Assembly (NCBI GenBank): GCA_021797385.1
Contig: JAJZZW010000067.1
Span: forward strand, 1-9,344
Source of the DNA: Thermoplasmata archaeon
Lineage (GTDB): Archaea > Thermoplasmatota > Thermoplasmata > Thermoplasmatales > Thermoplasmataceae
Length of the DNA: 9,344 nucleotides
Direction of reading: 5' to 3'
Shown: positions 1 to 5,964 of the stretch, one piece after another
Position numbering within the stretch: the stretch's first letter is position 1
Layout: each line of letters starts with the position of its first letter
The notes under the pieces: model-generated
The model's input: only the letters and a program-made list of their open reading frames with translations
Databases searched by the model: none
What the model was told of the DNA's origin: nothing
Translations under genes and position numbers: made by a program

Positions 1-798
1 ACCTGAATATTTCTCCTTGTTTATTACATAATCCTTGAGTTCAATAATCTTACTTTTATTCTCCATTCCCATAATCTCAGAGGATTCCTTCAATGCCTGA
101 CCATGGTTTTCCACTATCACAATGTCCGATTTATCAAGCACGTCAGGTGCAGCCTCCCTCCGAATGGGGAAGTTGGACCCTGCCAGATTGATGTGGTACT
201 CATCCGGCAGCTGGGAATAGTTGAATATTGGTGTATTGCTGTTTGTTATGGTTGTAATGACATCGGACTCTTTTAGAACTTCAAGATTTTCTGCCTGCTG
301 AATTCCGAATCTATCCGCAAACTTCTTTGAATGTTCGGGATTCCTGGAATACACAAATGCATTGTCCAGATTGAACATCTCTTTCATCCCAAGGAACTGT
401 GACTCCGCCTGGAATCCCGATCCAATGAGGGTAAAATTAATAGATTTTTTCCTTACAATTTCTGATGTGGCCATAGCTGTAAGTGCGCCTGTTCGTATCT
501 GTCCCAGGGCATTTGCCTCAATTAGGTAAAGGTCTTCAGGCCTTTCTGTATTGAATATTAATACTGTAAAATGAATTCCCTTAGACCCTGAATAATATGT
601 TTTCAGTCCTGCAAGGTGCCTTTCAGCGTAATAACCTGGCATGGTATTCAAAATATTTTTATCCACAATTATGCGATCCCTGGGATGTGTATCAGAAAGG
701 CCTTTGCCATATGACATGAATGCCTTTCTCAGTTCCTCGATGCATTCTTTCATATTTAAACTGGATTTTACATCATCCTCACTAACATATGTTATCAT
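1..798 (-). CDS. Ornithine cyclodeaminase / mu-crystallin family NAD(P)-dependent enzyme, 3'-truncated
   Basis: Read on the minus strand from ATG at 798, the frame stays open for 266 codons to the window edge. Family members run about 320-330 residues, so roughly 60 C-terminal residues are missing. Visible signatures are the family motif LGQIRTGAL at residues 98-106 (the RTGA element lies in the substrate/cofactor region) and a Rossmann dinucleotide-binding loop GSGFQA at 126-131, followed by AFVYSRNPEHSKKFA, typical of the second strand of the fold. The family includes ornithine cyclodeaminase, alanine dehydrogenase and ketimine reductases, all soluble NAD(P)-linked enzymes acting on amino or imino acids. 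I cannot tell the substrate from this fragment. The start is firm: an in-frame TAG lies five codons upstream, and a TATA-like box sits about 27 nt before the ATG. It is divergent from the radical SAM gene across 117 bp. Confidence 0.9.
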   Translation of the reverse strand, partial: MITYVSEDDVKSSLNMKECIEELRKAFMSYGKGLSDTHPRDRIIVDKNILNTMPGYYAERHLAGLKTYYSGSKGIHFTVLIFNTERPEDLYLIEANALGQIRTGALTAMATSEIVRKKSINFTLIGSGFQAESQFLGMKEMFNLDNAFVYSRNPEHSKKFADRFGIQQAENLEVLKESDVITTITNSNTPIFNYSQLPDEYHINLAGSNFPIRREAAPDVLDKSDIVIVENHGQALKESSEIMGMENKSKIIELKDYVINKEKYSG

Positions 799-820
799 GA
801 TAAAATCATTGTTCTAACCG

Positions 821-828
821 TTATAATG
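821..828 (-). promoter_or_regulatory. TATA-like box of the cyclodeaminase-family gene
   Basis: On the minus strand this reads CATTATAA, centred about 27 nt upstream of the ATG at 798. That spacing is expected if transcription starts at or next to the start codon (leaderless mRNA). No Shine-Dalgarno-like sequence precedes the ATG. Confidence 0.55.
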
Positions 829-888
829 CTTTTGGTATTGTCATAATAAAAAGAAATAACTTTTGTTAGAGAATTTGGATAACAAAGA

Positions 889-898
889 ATTTATAATA
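889..898 (+). promoter_or_regulatory. TATA-like box of the radical SAM gene
   Basis: ATTTATAATA is centred about 23 nt before the ATG at 916, with purine-rich AACAAAG just upstream in the place of a BRE element. The spacing implies a leaderless transcript. The box overlaps the left arm of the inverted repeat at 893-915, so a protein bound there would block TBP or polymerase. Confidence 0.6.
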
Positions 899-915
899 TT
901 ATTAAATAATATTAT
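893..915. promoter_or_regulatory. Perfect 9-bp inverted repeat abutting the radical SAM start codon (candidate operator)
   Basis: ATAATATTA (893-901) and TAATATTAT (907-915) are perfect inverted arms around a 5-nt spacer TTAAA. The right arm ends at the base before the ATG at 916. Position and symmetry fit a repressor site covering the TATA box and transcription start. All bases are A or T in an AT-rich gap, so chance symmetry is possible. Confidence 0.35.
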
Positions 916-2514
916 ATGGTATTCAGGGCTGTATTTATAAGGCCCAGCAACCGTACAGGGTCTGCCTATTTGAGCAAATGGGGTTTTTTGCCTGCTCCGC
1001 TTGGGCTGCTGGCTCTTGCTGGTGAAATTAAGAGAATAAAAGATAGCCAGGTCAAAATAATTGATATGGAGGCAGACAGCATATCCCTTGATGATGCAAT
1101 AAAGATGGCTGTTGAATATAAGCCTGATCTTGTTGGCATCACACTTCATGCCACTGCTGCCCATAACAATGCGGGATATATTGCACGTGGGATAAAAAAA
1201 CTCAAACCTGATACAGTGCTCGTAGCAGGGGGGCATCATGCCACATTCCTCCCAGAAGAACTGATAAATGCTGGTTTTGATATCTCTGTTCTGGGGGAGG
1301 GCGATGAAACAATATACGATATTGTAAATTCAATTATTGAGGGAACCGGATTTGATGGGATCAATGGCATAGTTTACAGATCTGACTCCGGAATTAAAAG
1401 GACGAAACCTAGAAAACTTATAGTAGATCTGGATACACTTCCTTTTCCGCCACTGGAACTCCTTGACCCTTCAAAGTATACATTCAAGGTTTTCGGTAAG
1501 GAAGACCGTGTTATGTGCCTGGAGACTTCTCGGGGATGCCCATATGGCTGTGATTTCTGCTCCGTTACACCAACATGGGGCAATACATGGAGAAATAAAT
1601 CCAATGAAAGGATTATACAGGAAATGGAACGTGCCAGTGAAGCAGGCTATAACTGGATATTCTTTACCGATGACATATTTATAGTTGAGCCTAATGTAAA
1701 GCACAGGAACGAACTTTTTGACATGATCCTGGAGAAAAAACTCAATACTTCGTGGATTGTCCAGATGCGGGTTGACGTAACATCCAGGCATCCTGATCTG
1801 ATTGAAAAGGCAGCTAAAGCAGGAATGAGCATATCTTTCCTTGGTGTTGAATCCGGAAGCCCGGAAATCCTGAAAAAAATGCACAAGGGGGAATTTACCC
1901 CACAATCGGTAAGTGCCGTAAAGGTACTTTCCGCAAATGGAATCGTGGTAATTGTTGGAATGATGGTAGGTGCACCCTATGAACGATACAGGGACCTGAG
2001 GACAACAGTTAAATTTTCCAGGGAGCTGGCGAGGGCAGGAGCCGACGCACTGCAATTTTCAATTTACACGCCGCTTCCTGGAACAAGGATATTTGATGAG
2101 GCACTGGACAGCAAATCTCTGTTTACACTGGACTGGGATAGGTATGATGTTCTGACACCTGTTATGAAAACCCGTGTAGGCCCGGTTTTAGACCAGATAG
2201 TGCAGTTCTATGCATCGTACTCATTTTATATTTACAAGTTCATGCGAGGCAAGCTTCTGGGCCTGAAATTATCAGGGAAGAAGAATAAACTAATAGATAC
2301 AGGAACAAAATTCATTATCGAGATGATGCCTGACTACCTTAAGAGCATAGCAGCCTTTCCAAGGCATTTGCTGGTGACATATGATATGTACTGGAAGGCA
2401 AAGAGCAAAGCGTTTATAGGCCGTGAGGGGCATGAGGACATATCAGAAAACTCCAATAAAATAATTTATGATCTGGGAAAAAAGAAAAATGTCTATTATA
2501 TGATTAAAAAATAA
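916..2514 (+). CDS. B12-binding-domain radical SAM enzyme (class B-like), candidate membrane-lipid modifying enzyme
   Basis: The protein has 532 residues. Residues 1 to about 145 look like a cobalamin-binding Rossmann domain: PLGLLALAGEI at 28-38, a VAGGHHATFLPEE loop at 103-115 and VLGEGDETI at 125-133. No DxHxxG base-off motif is visible, as in some members of this class. The radical SAM core begins with the cluster motif CPYGCDFC (C208, C212, C215), which should bind a [4Fe-4S] cluster that cleaves S-adenosylmethionine. It continues through the GVESGS strand near 310-315 and TPLPGT at 385-390. About 130 C-terminal residues lie beyond the barrel, ending in a Lys-rich tail. The family performs methylations, ring formations and C-C couplings at unactivated carbons. 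In thermoacidophilic archaea, B12-binding radical SAM proteins of this layout include the GDGT ring synthases GrsA/GrsB, so a lipid role is reasonable but unproven here. The start is supported by the TATA spacing and the typical N-terminal sequence. Confidence 0.88.
   Translation: MVFRAVFIRPSNRTGSAYLSKWGFLPAPLGLLALAGEIKRIKDSQVKIIDMEADSISLDDAIKMAVEYKPDLVGITLHATAAHNNAGYIARGIKKLKPDTVLVAGGHHATFLPEELINAGFDISVLGEGDETIYDIVNSIIEGTGFDGINGIVYRSDSGIKRTKPRKLIVDLDTLPFPPLELLDPSKYTFKVFGKEDRVMCLETSRGCPYGCDFCSVTPTWGNTWRNKSNERIIQEMERASEAGYNWIFFTDDIFIVEPNVKHRNELFDMILEKKLNTSWIVQMRVDVTSRHPDLIEKAAKAGMSISFLGVESGSPEILKKMHKGEFTPQSVSAVKVLSANGIVVIVGMMVGAPYERYRDLRTTVKFSRELARAGADALQFSIYTPLPGTRIFDEALDSKSLFTLDWDRYDVLTPVMKTRVGPVLDQIVQFYASYSFYIYKFMRGKLLGLKLSGKKNKLIDTGTKFIIEMMPDYLKSIAAFPRHLLVTYDMYWKAKSKAFIGREGHEDISENSNKIIYDLGKKKNVYYMIKK
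2506..2511 (-). terminator. T6 run downstream of the GntR-family gene
   Basis: AAAAAA on the plus strand is a T6 tract for the leftward transcript, about 28 nt after the regulator's stop codon and inside the last codons of the radical SAM gene. It mirrors the T7 tract at 2559-2565. Confidence 0.25.
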
Positions 2515-2538
2515 TTTATAAATTTATTATAATGAATT

Positions 2539-2916
2539 TTATGACTTACTGGATAGTATTTTTTTAACTGTTTCTATTATATCATTTTGAGAGTATCCCA
2601 TAGCAATGGCTTCATTAACAACCTCTGTCTCTCTTTCTATCAAGTTTCTTTCAGTATCTGGCTGTCTGCTTTCGGCTACTGTATACCTCTTGTTCTTACC
2701 TATGGTAATAATGCCGTTTTCCCTTAATTTCTGGTAAGCCTGATTCACCGTATGGAAGTTTATGCCCAGTGTCCCGGCCATAACTCTGGAGGATGGAAGT
2801 ACATCTCCTTTTTCCAGGTTCCCGTTAATAATATTCTGTATGATTTGATTATATAATTGTCTATAGATTGATGCATCAGAATTCCTGTCCAGCCTAATCT
2901 CCAAATTTTTTGACAT
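2539..2916 (-). CDS. GntR-family transcriptional regulator, short YtrA-like form
   Basis: The 125-residue protein has a clear N-terminal GntR winged helix at about residues 14-78: IYRQLYNQIIQNIINGNLEKG, then LPSSRVMAGTLG, then the recognition helix NFHTVNQAYQKLRENGII, then the wing to YTV at 78-80. Residues 82-125 form only a short helical extension (AMGYSQNDIIETVKKIL), far too small for a FadR, HutC or MocR effector domain. This matches the YtrA subfamily, which dimerises through that tail and usually represses its own gene and a transporter operon. No ABC transporter is visible here. The nearest transporter is the MFS gene transcribed toward it from upstream. The gene has its own TATA-like promoter and converges on the radical SAM gene with 24 bp between stops. 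Its target is unknown; autoregulation is likely from family behaviour. Confidence 0.9.
   Translation of the reverse strand: MSKNLEIRLDRNSDASIYRQLYNQIIQNIINGNLEKGDVLPSSRVMAGTLGINFHTVNQAYQKLRENGIITIGKNKRYTVAESRQPDTERNLIERETEVVNEAIAMGYSQNDIIETVKKILSSKS
2559..2565 (+). terminator. T7 run downstream of the radical SAM gene
   Basis: A run of seven T on the plus strand lies 45 nt past the radical SAM stop, inside the 3' end of the opposing GntR gene. Archaeal transcription often ends at oligo-T tracts without a hairpin. If used, it makes the two convergent transcripts overlap at their 3' ends. Confidence 0.3.
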
Positions 2917-2936
2917 ATGTGTTATATATTCTATAA

Positions 2937-2946
2937 TAATATAAAT
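2937..2946 (-). promoter_or_regulatory. TATA-like box of the GntR-family gene
   Basis: On the minus strand this reads ATTTATATTA, centred about 25 nt from the ATG at 2916, again implying a leaderless transcript. A 6-bp inverted repeat (TATATT at 2925-2930, AATATA at 2938-2943, 7-nt spacer) overlaps it and could be an autoregulatory site. It is short and AT-only, so that part is weak. Confidence 0.5.
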
Positions 2947-2991
2947 AGTTAATTGCCAGCTGGTAAAATCTAAGAATTCTATGTTTTCATA

Positions 2992-3017
2992 TAAAAAGAT
3001 GCACCCCTGATAAAAAA
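2992..3017 (-). terminator. Paired oligo-T tracts after the MFS gene
   Basis: For leftward transcription there is a T6 tract (plus-strand A run 3012-3017) followed by a T5 tract (2993-2997), 75-100 nt beyond the MFS stop. They lie between the direct repeats and the GntR promoter, and would separate the MFS transcript from the regulator. Confidence 0.35.
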
Positions 3018-3020
3018 CTT

Positions 3021-3049
3021 ATCCATTCACCTGGGGTTTATTGGACCTC
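3021..3049. repeat. 29-bp direct repeat, copy 1
   Basis: An exact 29-bp match to 3086-3114, beginning ATCCATTCACCTGGGG and ending GGACCTC. The copies are 65 bp apart start to start, with 36 bp of unrelated sequence between them. Identity stops abruptly on both sides. This copy lies wholly between genes, downstream of the MFS gene. Confidence 0.95.
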
Positions 3050-3085
3050 ATCCTTGCCCTGAATTGGTAATCGTCTCAAGTCTAA

Positions 3086-3114
3086 ATCCATTCACCTGGG
3101 GTTTATTGGACCTC
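3086..3114. repeat. 29-bp direct repeat, copy 2, containing the MFS stop codon
   Basis: Second exact copy of the repeat. Read leftward, it encodes the last residues of the MFS protein (GPINPR) and its TGA stop at 3092-3094. That suggests the transporter's C-terminus was set by the event that placed or copied this element. The partner copy is noncoding in the matching frame: a TGA precedes it. Confidence 0.95.
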
Positions 3115-4351
3115 CTGAAGGAGATCCCGGGTGTCTTGGTTTGAAAAGGATGCTAAGTGCACTCATGTTTCTGCCACCACCTTCCACTTCCTTGAGGCCA
3201 CGGAACAGAAAAGATGATACGAATCTACCGGAAAATACAATCAAATATGAAAATGTGAGTGCAAGTTTCAGCGGAAAGAAATCTATGAACAACGATAGGA
3301 GATATCCTCCTGTAAGTGCTCCCATGAAATATATTGCGCCGTTAAATCCATTGAGAATGGAAATATACTCCGCACGGTGATCCTCCGGAACAACATCAAG
3401 TGTATAGGAAGTAAGAACCGAATTCTGGATAGAACCTATAAAACCACTGTATATTTCAATACCTACAAAAAGTGGAAACGAATCGAAAAAGGCATACATT
3501 AAAGGGATTCCACTGAGCATAATTTTATTCAGGAAAATCAGAGGAATTCTGTTGACGTTATCAATGAATTTGGCAATAAAATATTGTGTAACAAGTGCAG
3601 AACCGATTGAGGCAATAGTAAGAAGTGCCACGATTTTAAGTGAAAAGCCCATTATTGTAACAATTGTTATGGGAAACATTGGCCAGGCCAGCGACCAGAA
3701 GAAAGATTGTACATTGGTTGCCATGAAATATTTATAAAATGTACTATTATTCCTCAATGTTTTCAACGTTCCCATAAGATTCTTGGTCATCACCGATTTA
3801 CTGTGTTTTTCTGTGAGCATGAATCCTATTACAGCAGAGGCAATATATGAAATTGAGGCTGCAGTGAATGGGATAACAATATCTTTTCTAGAATCACTGT
3901 CCAGTAGGAAAAATATTGCTATCAAGGATATAACAGTACCGAGAGATGCTATATTCGTTATTATGGCAAGAAAATGACCCCTTTTCTGTTTAATATTATC
4001 AGCAATGAATGAATACCAGTTTACGGTGATCATAGCCGAAAATAGTGATATAAGTGCGTAGAGAATAATTAAGTCTACAGGATTATATGAATATGGTAGC
4101 ATATACCACAGTATGGCCAATATTACACTTCCCAAAATCAGAAAAGGCGTTCGTCTTCCGACCCTATCACTTATTCTCCCCCAGAAAATCTGGCCGAGAT
4201 TGCTCAGAGAATTTGATGATGATTGTAGCCAGCCCATTTCTACAGCTGATGCCCCAATCATGACTGCAAAGACTCCGACAAAGGAAGCTGCAGCAGTGGC
4301 ACCGGCTGCTATTATAAGAGACCTGAGGGCTATAAGTTTTCTATTATTCAT
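3092..4351 (-). CDS. Major facilitator superfamily transporter
   Basis: The 419-residue protein is almost entirely hydrophobic, with about 12 predicted membrane helices in two halves. The MFS motif A between helices 2 and 3 is clear: GRISDRVGRR at 58-67. The general role is proton-coupled uptake or export of a small solute at the cell membrane. The substrate cannot be read from sequence; drug or metabolite efflux is common among such stand-alone proteins. The last helix ends near FSGRFVSSFLFRGL. It is followed by an unusual polar tail of about 35 residues, rich in Gly, Pro and Arg, whose final six residues and stop fall in the 29-bp repeat, so the native end may have been replaced. The start ATG is supported by a TATA-like tract about 24 nt upstream. 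The upstream gene is divergent; the GntR gene lies beyond the 3' end. Confidence 0.9.
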   Translation of the reverse strand: MNNRKLIALRSLIIAAGATAAASFVGVFAVMIGASAVEMGWLQSSSNSLSNLGQIFWGRISDRVGRRTPFLILGSVILAILWYMLPYSYNPVDLIILYALISLFSAMITVNWYSFIADNIKQKRGHFLAIITNIASLGTVISLIAIFFLLDSDSRKDIVIPFTAASISYIASAVIGFMLTEKHSKSVMTKNLMGTLKTLRNNSTFYKYFMATNVQSFFWSLAWPMFPITIVTIMGFSLKIVALLTIASIGSALVTQYFIAKFIDNVNRIPLIFLNKIMLSGIPLMYAFFDSFPLFVGIEIYSGFIGSIQNSVLTSYTLDVVPEDHRAEYISILNGFNGAIYFMGALTGGYLLSLFIDFFPLKLALTFSYLIVFSGRFVSSFLFRGLKEVEGGGRNMSALSILFKPRHPGSPSGGPINPR

Positions 4352-4371
4352 TTAAACTCTTTATAGCGCAG

Positions 4372-4378
4372 TTTATTT
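4372..4378 (-). promoter_or_regulatory. Probable TATA-like box of the MFS gene
   Basis: On the minus strand this reads AAATAAA, centred about 24 nt from the ATG at 4351, matching the spacing of the other promoters here. A second candidate, TATAAAG (plus 4359-4365), lies too close to the ATG and would start transcription inside the gene. Confidence 0.35.
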
Positions 4379-4387
4379 CTAACCTTT

Positions 4388-4405
4388 ATTTGAATTTATT
4401 CAAAT
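4388..4405. promoter_or_regulatory. 7-bp inverted repeat upstream of the MFS promoter (candidate operator)
   Basis: ATTTGAA (4388-4394) and TTCAAAT (4399-4405) are perfect inverted arms separated by TTTA. The element sits just upstream of the MFS TATA-like box in the 203-bp gap between the divergent MFS and KaiC-like genes. It could bind a dimeric regulator. Nothing in the sequence says which one. Confidence 0.35.
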
Positions 4406-4524
4406 TGTAAAAACTCATCTTACTAATAATAAATCTAACCGCAATCGGATTATTTATTTCCTATAAATTCAACAAGATCTTTTGTATATTTGCTTAAGCG
4501 ATAATTTAAAGTTTTTATAGGAAC

Positions 4525-4534
4525 TATTAAATAT
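4525..4534 (+). promoter_or_regulatory. TATA-like box of the KaiC-like / glycosyltransferase operon
   Basis: TATTAAATAT is centred about 25 nt before the ATG at 4555, implying a leaderless first gene. No other promoter-like element is needed before the glycosyltransferase, whose start overlaps the first gene's stop. Confidence 0.5.
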
Positions 4535-4554
4535 ACCTATCGGGTTTTATAATA

Positions 4555-5964
4555 ATGAAAATTGAGGAGCTATTTCTTTACGATTTAAAATATGGAAGGT
4601 TGAAAAGCGCCGTGTCCAGTGGTGTTTTCTATTCAACCGGCAAAATGTATATGGATGAAGAAGTGGATGAGCTCATTTCCCGATTGAAACATTCTGAACT
4701 TGCCAGTTATTCTGGAAAAAGATATATGGCAAAGTGTAAGTATTGTGGAAACGATACATTCTATATAGTGCCATATACAGAAGATGATAATTTGGCTTCA
4801 AATATGGAATTATCCGAAAATCGCATAATAAAAAATAAAAATATTTGCTCTGAGTGCGAAATGCCTGCAGATAAGATTGACAAATGGGAAGACTTTCCTG
4901 GCATCAAAATTGATAATAAGGATTTACCTGTCGTGGAGATGCTTAATATACTACATACTCTGGTAAAGAATGCAGGGTTAAAATTTGATATTCCTTCTGT
5001 CTTGAAAACACCTTATCATTCACATATATTTGGAATGCAGATTACAAACGACTTCGATTATATGGTTGATATGTATATAAATGGTGATAAAAACCATATA
5101 ATAGAAATGTTGAACCCAATGAAGCGGGAGTATCCATCAAGACGTTTTATCGTTTTCAATTTGGGTGAATCTATAAAGGAAGTTCACGATACGATCGGGA
5201 TTGAATTTTATAGCTCAACTGATATACATGATATGGAAATCAAATTCAAGGAGTTTCTAAACAGTGTTCTTACCTCAAAGTATTTTAAATTCGGAATCTG
5301 TCAGTTCGACGATGTGCTTTTGAATGGCCTTGAATTGAATAATATGTACGGATTGGAAACTTTTTCATCCGGAAATTCAACATTCTTTCTCCTGAAATTT
5401 CTAAAGCATGGTTTAGAAAACAACCAGAACGGTCTGTATATAACCAACAGGAATGCACCAGAATATATATTAAACATATCTGATTCGATAAATCTTGATA
5501 TGAAAAAATATGTTAATACAAAGAACCTTATAGTCATGAACTCCAACTCTTCACTGACAAAGATCGATACAGGCATGGATCAGTGGAAAATTAAGGAGGA
5601 AATCTCTAAGTTCATCTCAGAAATTTCAAAGTATGTAACAAAATACAATATAAAGAGACTTGTAATAGACTCAATAGAGCCATTGGAGATAAATGGTAGT
5701 GAGGAGAGTATAAGGTATCTTTTCAATGAATTAAGAAATCTGGATTGCGTGATAGTATGTACCAAATTTATAAACAACATTAATGCTAATCCCATCGAAG
5801 ATCTTTATTTCACAGGTATTGCTGAAATCGACCAGATTATAACCGAGAATCAGATTAAAAACTTACTAATATTAAAAAAATTCAATCTTACAGCTGATGC
5901 AAGAAGAATAGTGGAATTTGAAATAACTGTTGATGGAGAGCTGGAGATAGTGGGCAGAAAATGA
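4555..5964 (+). CDS. Zinc-ribbon protein with C-terminal KaiC/RecA-like domain lacking the Walker A lysine
   Basis: 469 residues, no membrane segments. Residues 1-57 are helical. Residues 58-104 hold a CxxC...CxxC zinc ribbon (C61, C64, C98, C101). Residues about 125-240 form an alpha/beta domain I cannot name; its HSHIFGMQI (155-163), RRFIVFNLG (196-204) and GIEFYSSTDI (215-224) strands loosely recall a degenerate restriction-endonuclease fold. Residues 245-467 align by eye to KaiC-family ATPases: FGICQFDDVL at 246-255, the P-loop position at about 268-275, GLYITNRN at 293-300, a Walker B-like RLVIDSI at 368-374 with D372, and the closing REFEIT-like strand VEFEITVDGELEI at 453-465. At the P-loop the sequence is ETFSSGNST, with Asn 274 where KaiC proteins have the ATP-binding Lys and no leading Gly. 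ATP hydrolysis is therefore doubtful. It overlaps the glycosyltransferase gene by 4 bp, suggesting a regulatory or scaffolding role in polysaccharide synthesis. That role is inference. Confidence 0.8.
   Translation: MKIEELFLYDLKYGRLKSAVSSGVFYSTGKMYMDEEVDELISRLKHSELASYSGKRYMAKCKYCGNDTFYIVPYTEDDNLASNMELSENRIIKNKNICSECEMPADKIDKWEDFPGIKIDNKDLPVVEMLNILHTLVKNAGLKFDIPSVLKTPYHSHIFGMQITNDFDYMVDMYINGDKNHIIEMLNPMKREYPSRRFIVFNLGESIKEVHDTIGIEFYSSTDIHDMEIKFKEFLNSVLTSKYFKFGICQFDDVLLNGLELNNMYGLETFSSGNSTFFLLKFLKHGLENNQNGLYITNRNAPEYILNISDSINLDMKKYVNTKNLIVMNSNSSLTKIDTGMDQWKIKEEISKFISEISKYVTKYNIKRLVIDSIEPLEINGSEESIRYLFNELRNLDCVIVCTKFINNINANPIEDLYFTGIAEIDQIITENQIKNLLILKKFNLTADARRIVEFEITVDGELEIVGRK

Noticed and set aside
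841..1239. Minus-strand frame of 132 codons antisense to the radical SAM gene
   Set aside because: It overlaps the strongly supported radical SAM gene, has no promoter, and its composition looks like a shadow frame.
1471..2055. Minus-strand frame of 194 codons with many cysteines
   Set aside because: Lies entirely inside the radical SAM gene; the cysteine-rich, low-charge composition is typical of a complementary frame.
3021..3114. CRISPR array
   Set aside because: Only two repeat copies and one spacer-length gap, no leader and no cas gene nearby; one copy is part of a coding end. It is kept as an unexplained direct repeat.
3109..3126. Near-palindrome GACCTCCTGAAGGAGATC
   Set aside because: It has one mismatch pair, lies within the MFS coding tail and overlaps only one repeat copy, so there is no support for a site or an RNA structure.
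4440..4450. CCG-CAAT-CGG mini hairpin in the divergent gap
   Set aside because: A three-base-pair stem is too short to mean anything.
4555..5964. Active circadian KaiC or gas-vesicle regulator GvpD
   Set aside because: The protein has a single degenerate KaiC-like domain with extra N-terminal domains and no gas-vesicle or clock genes beside it.
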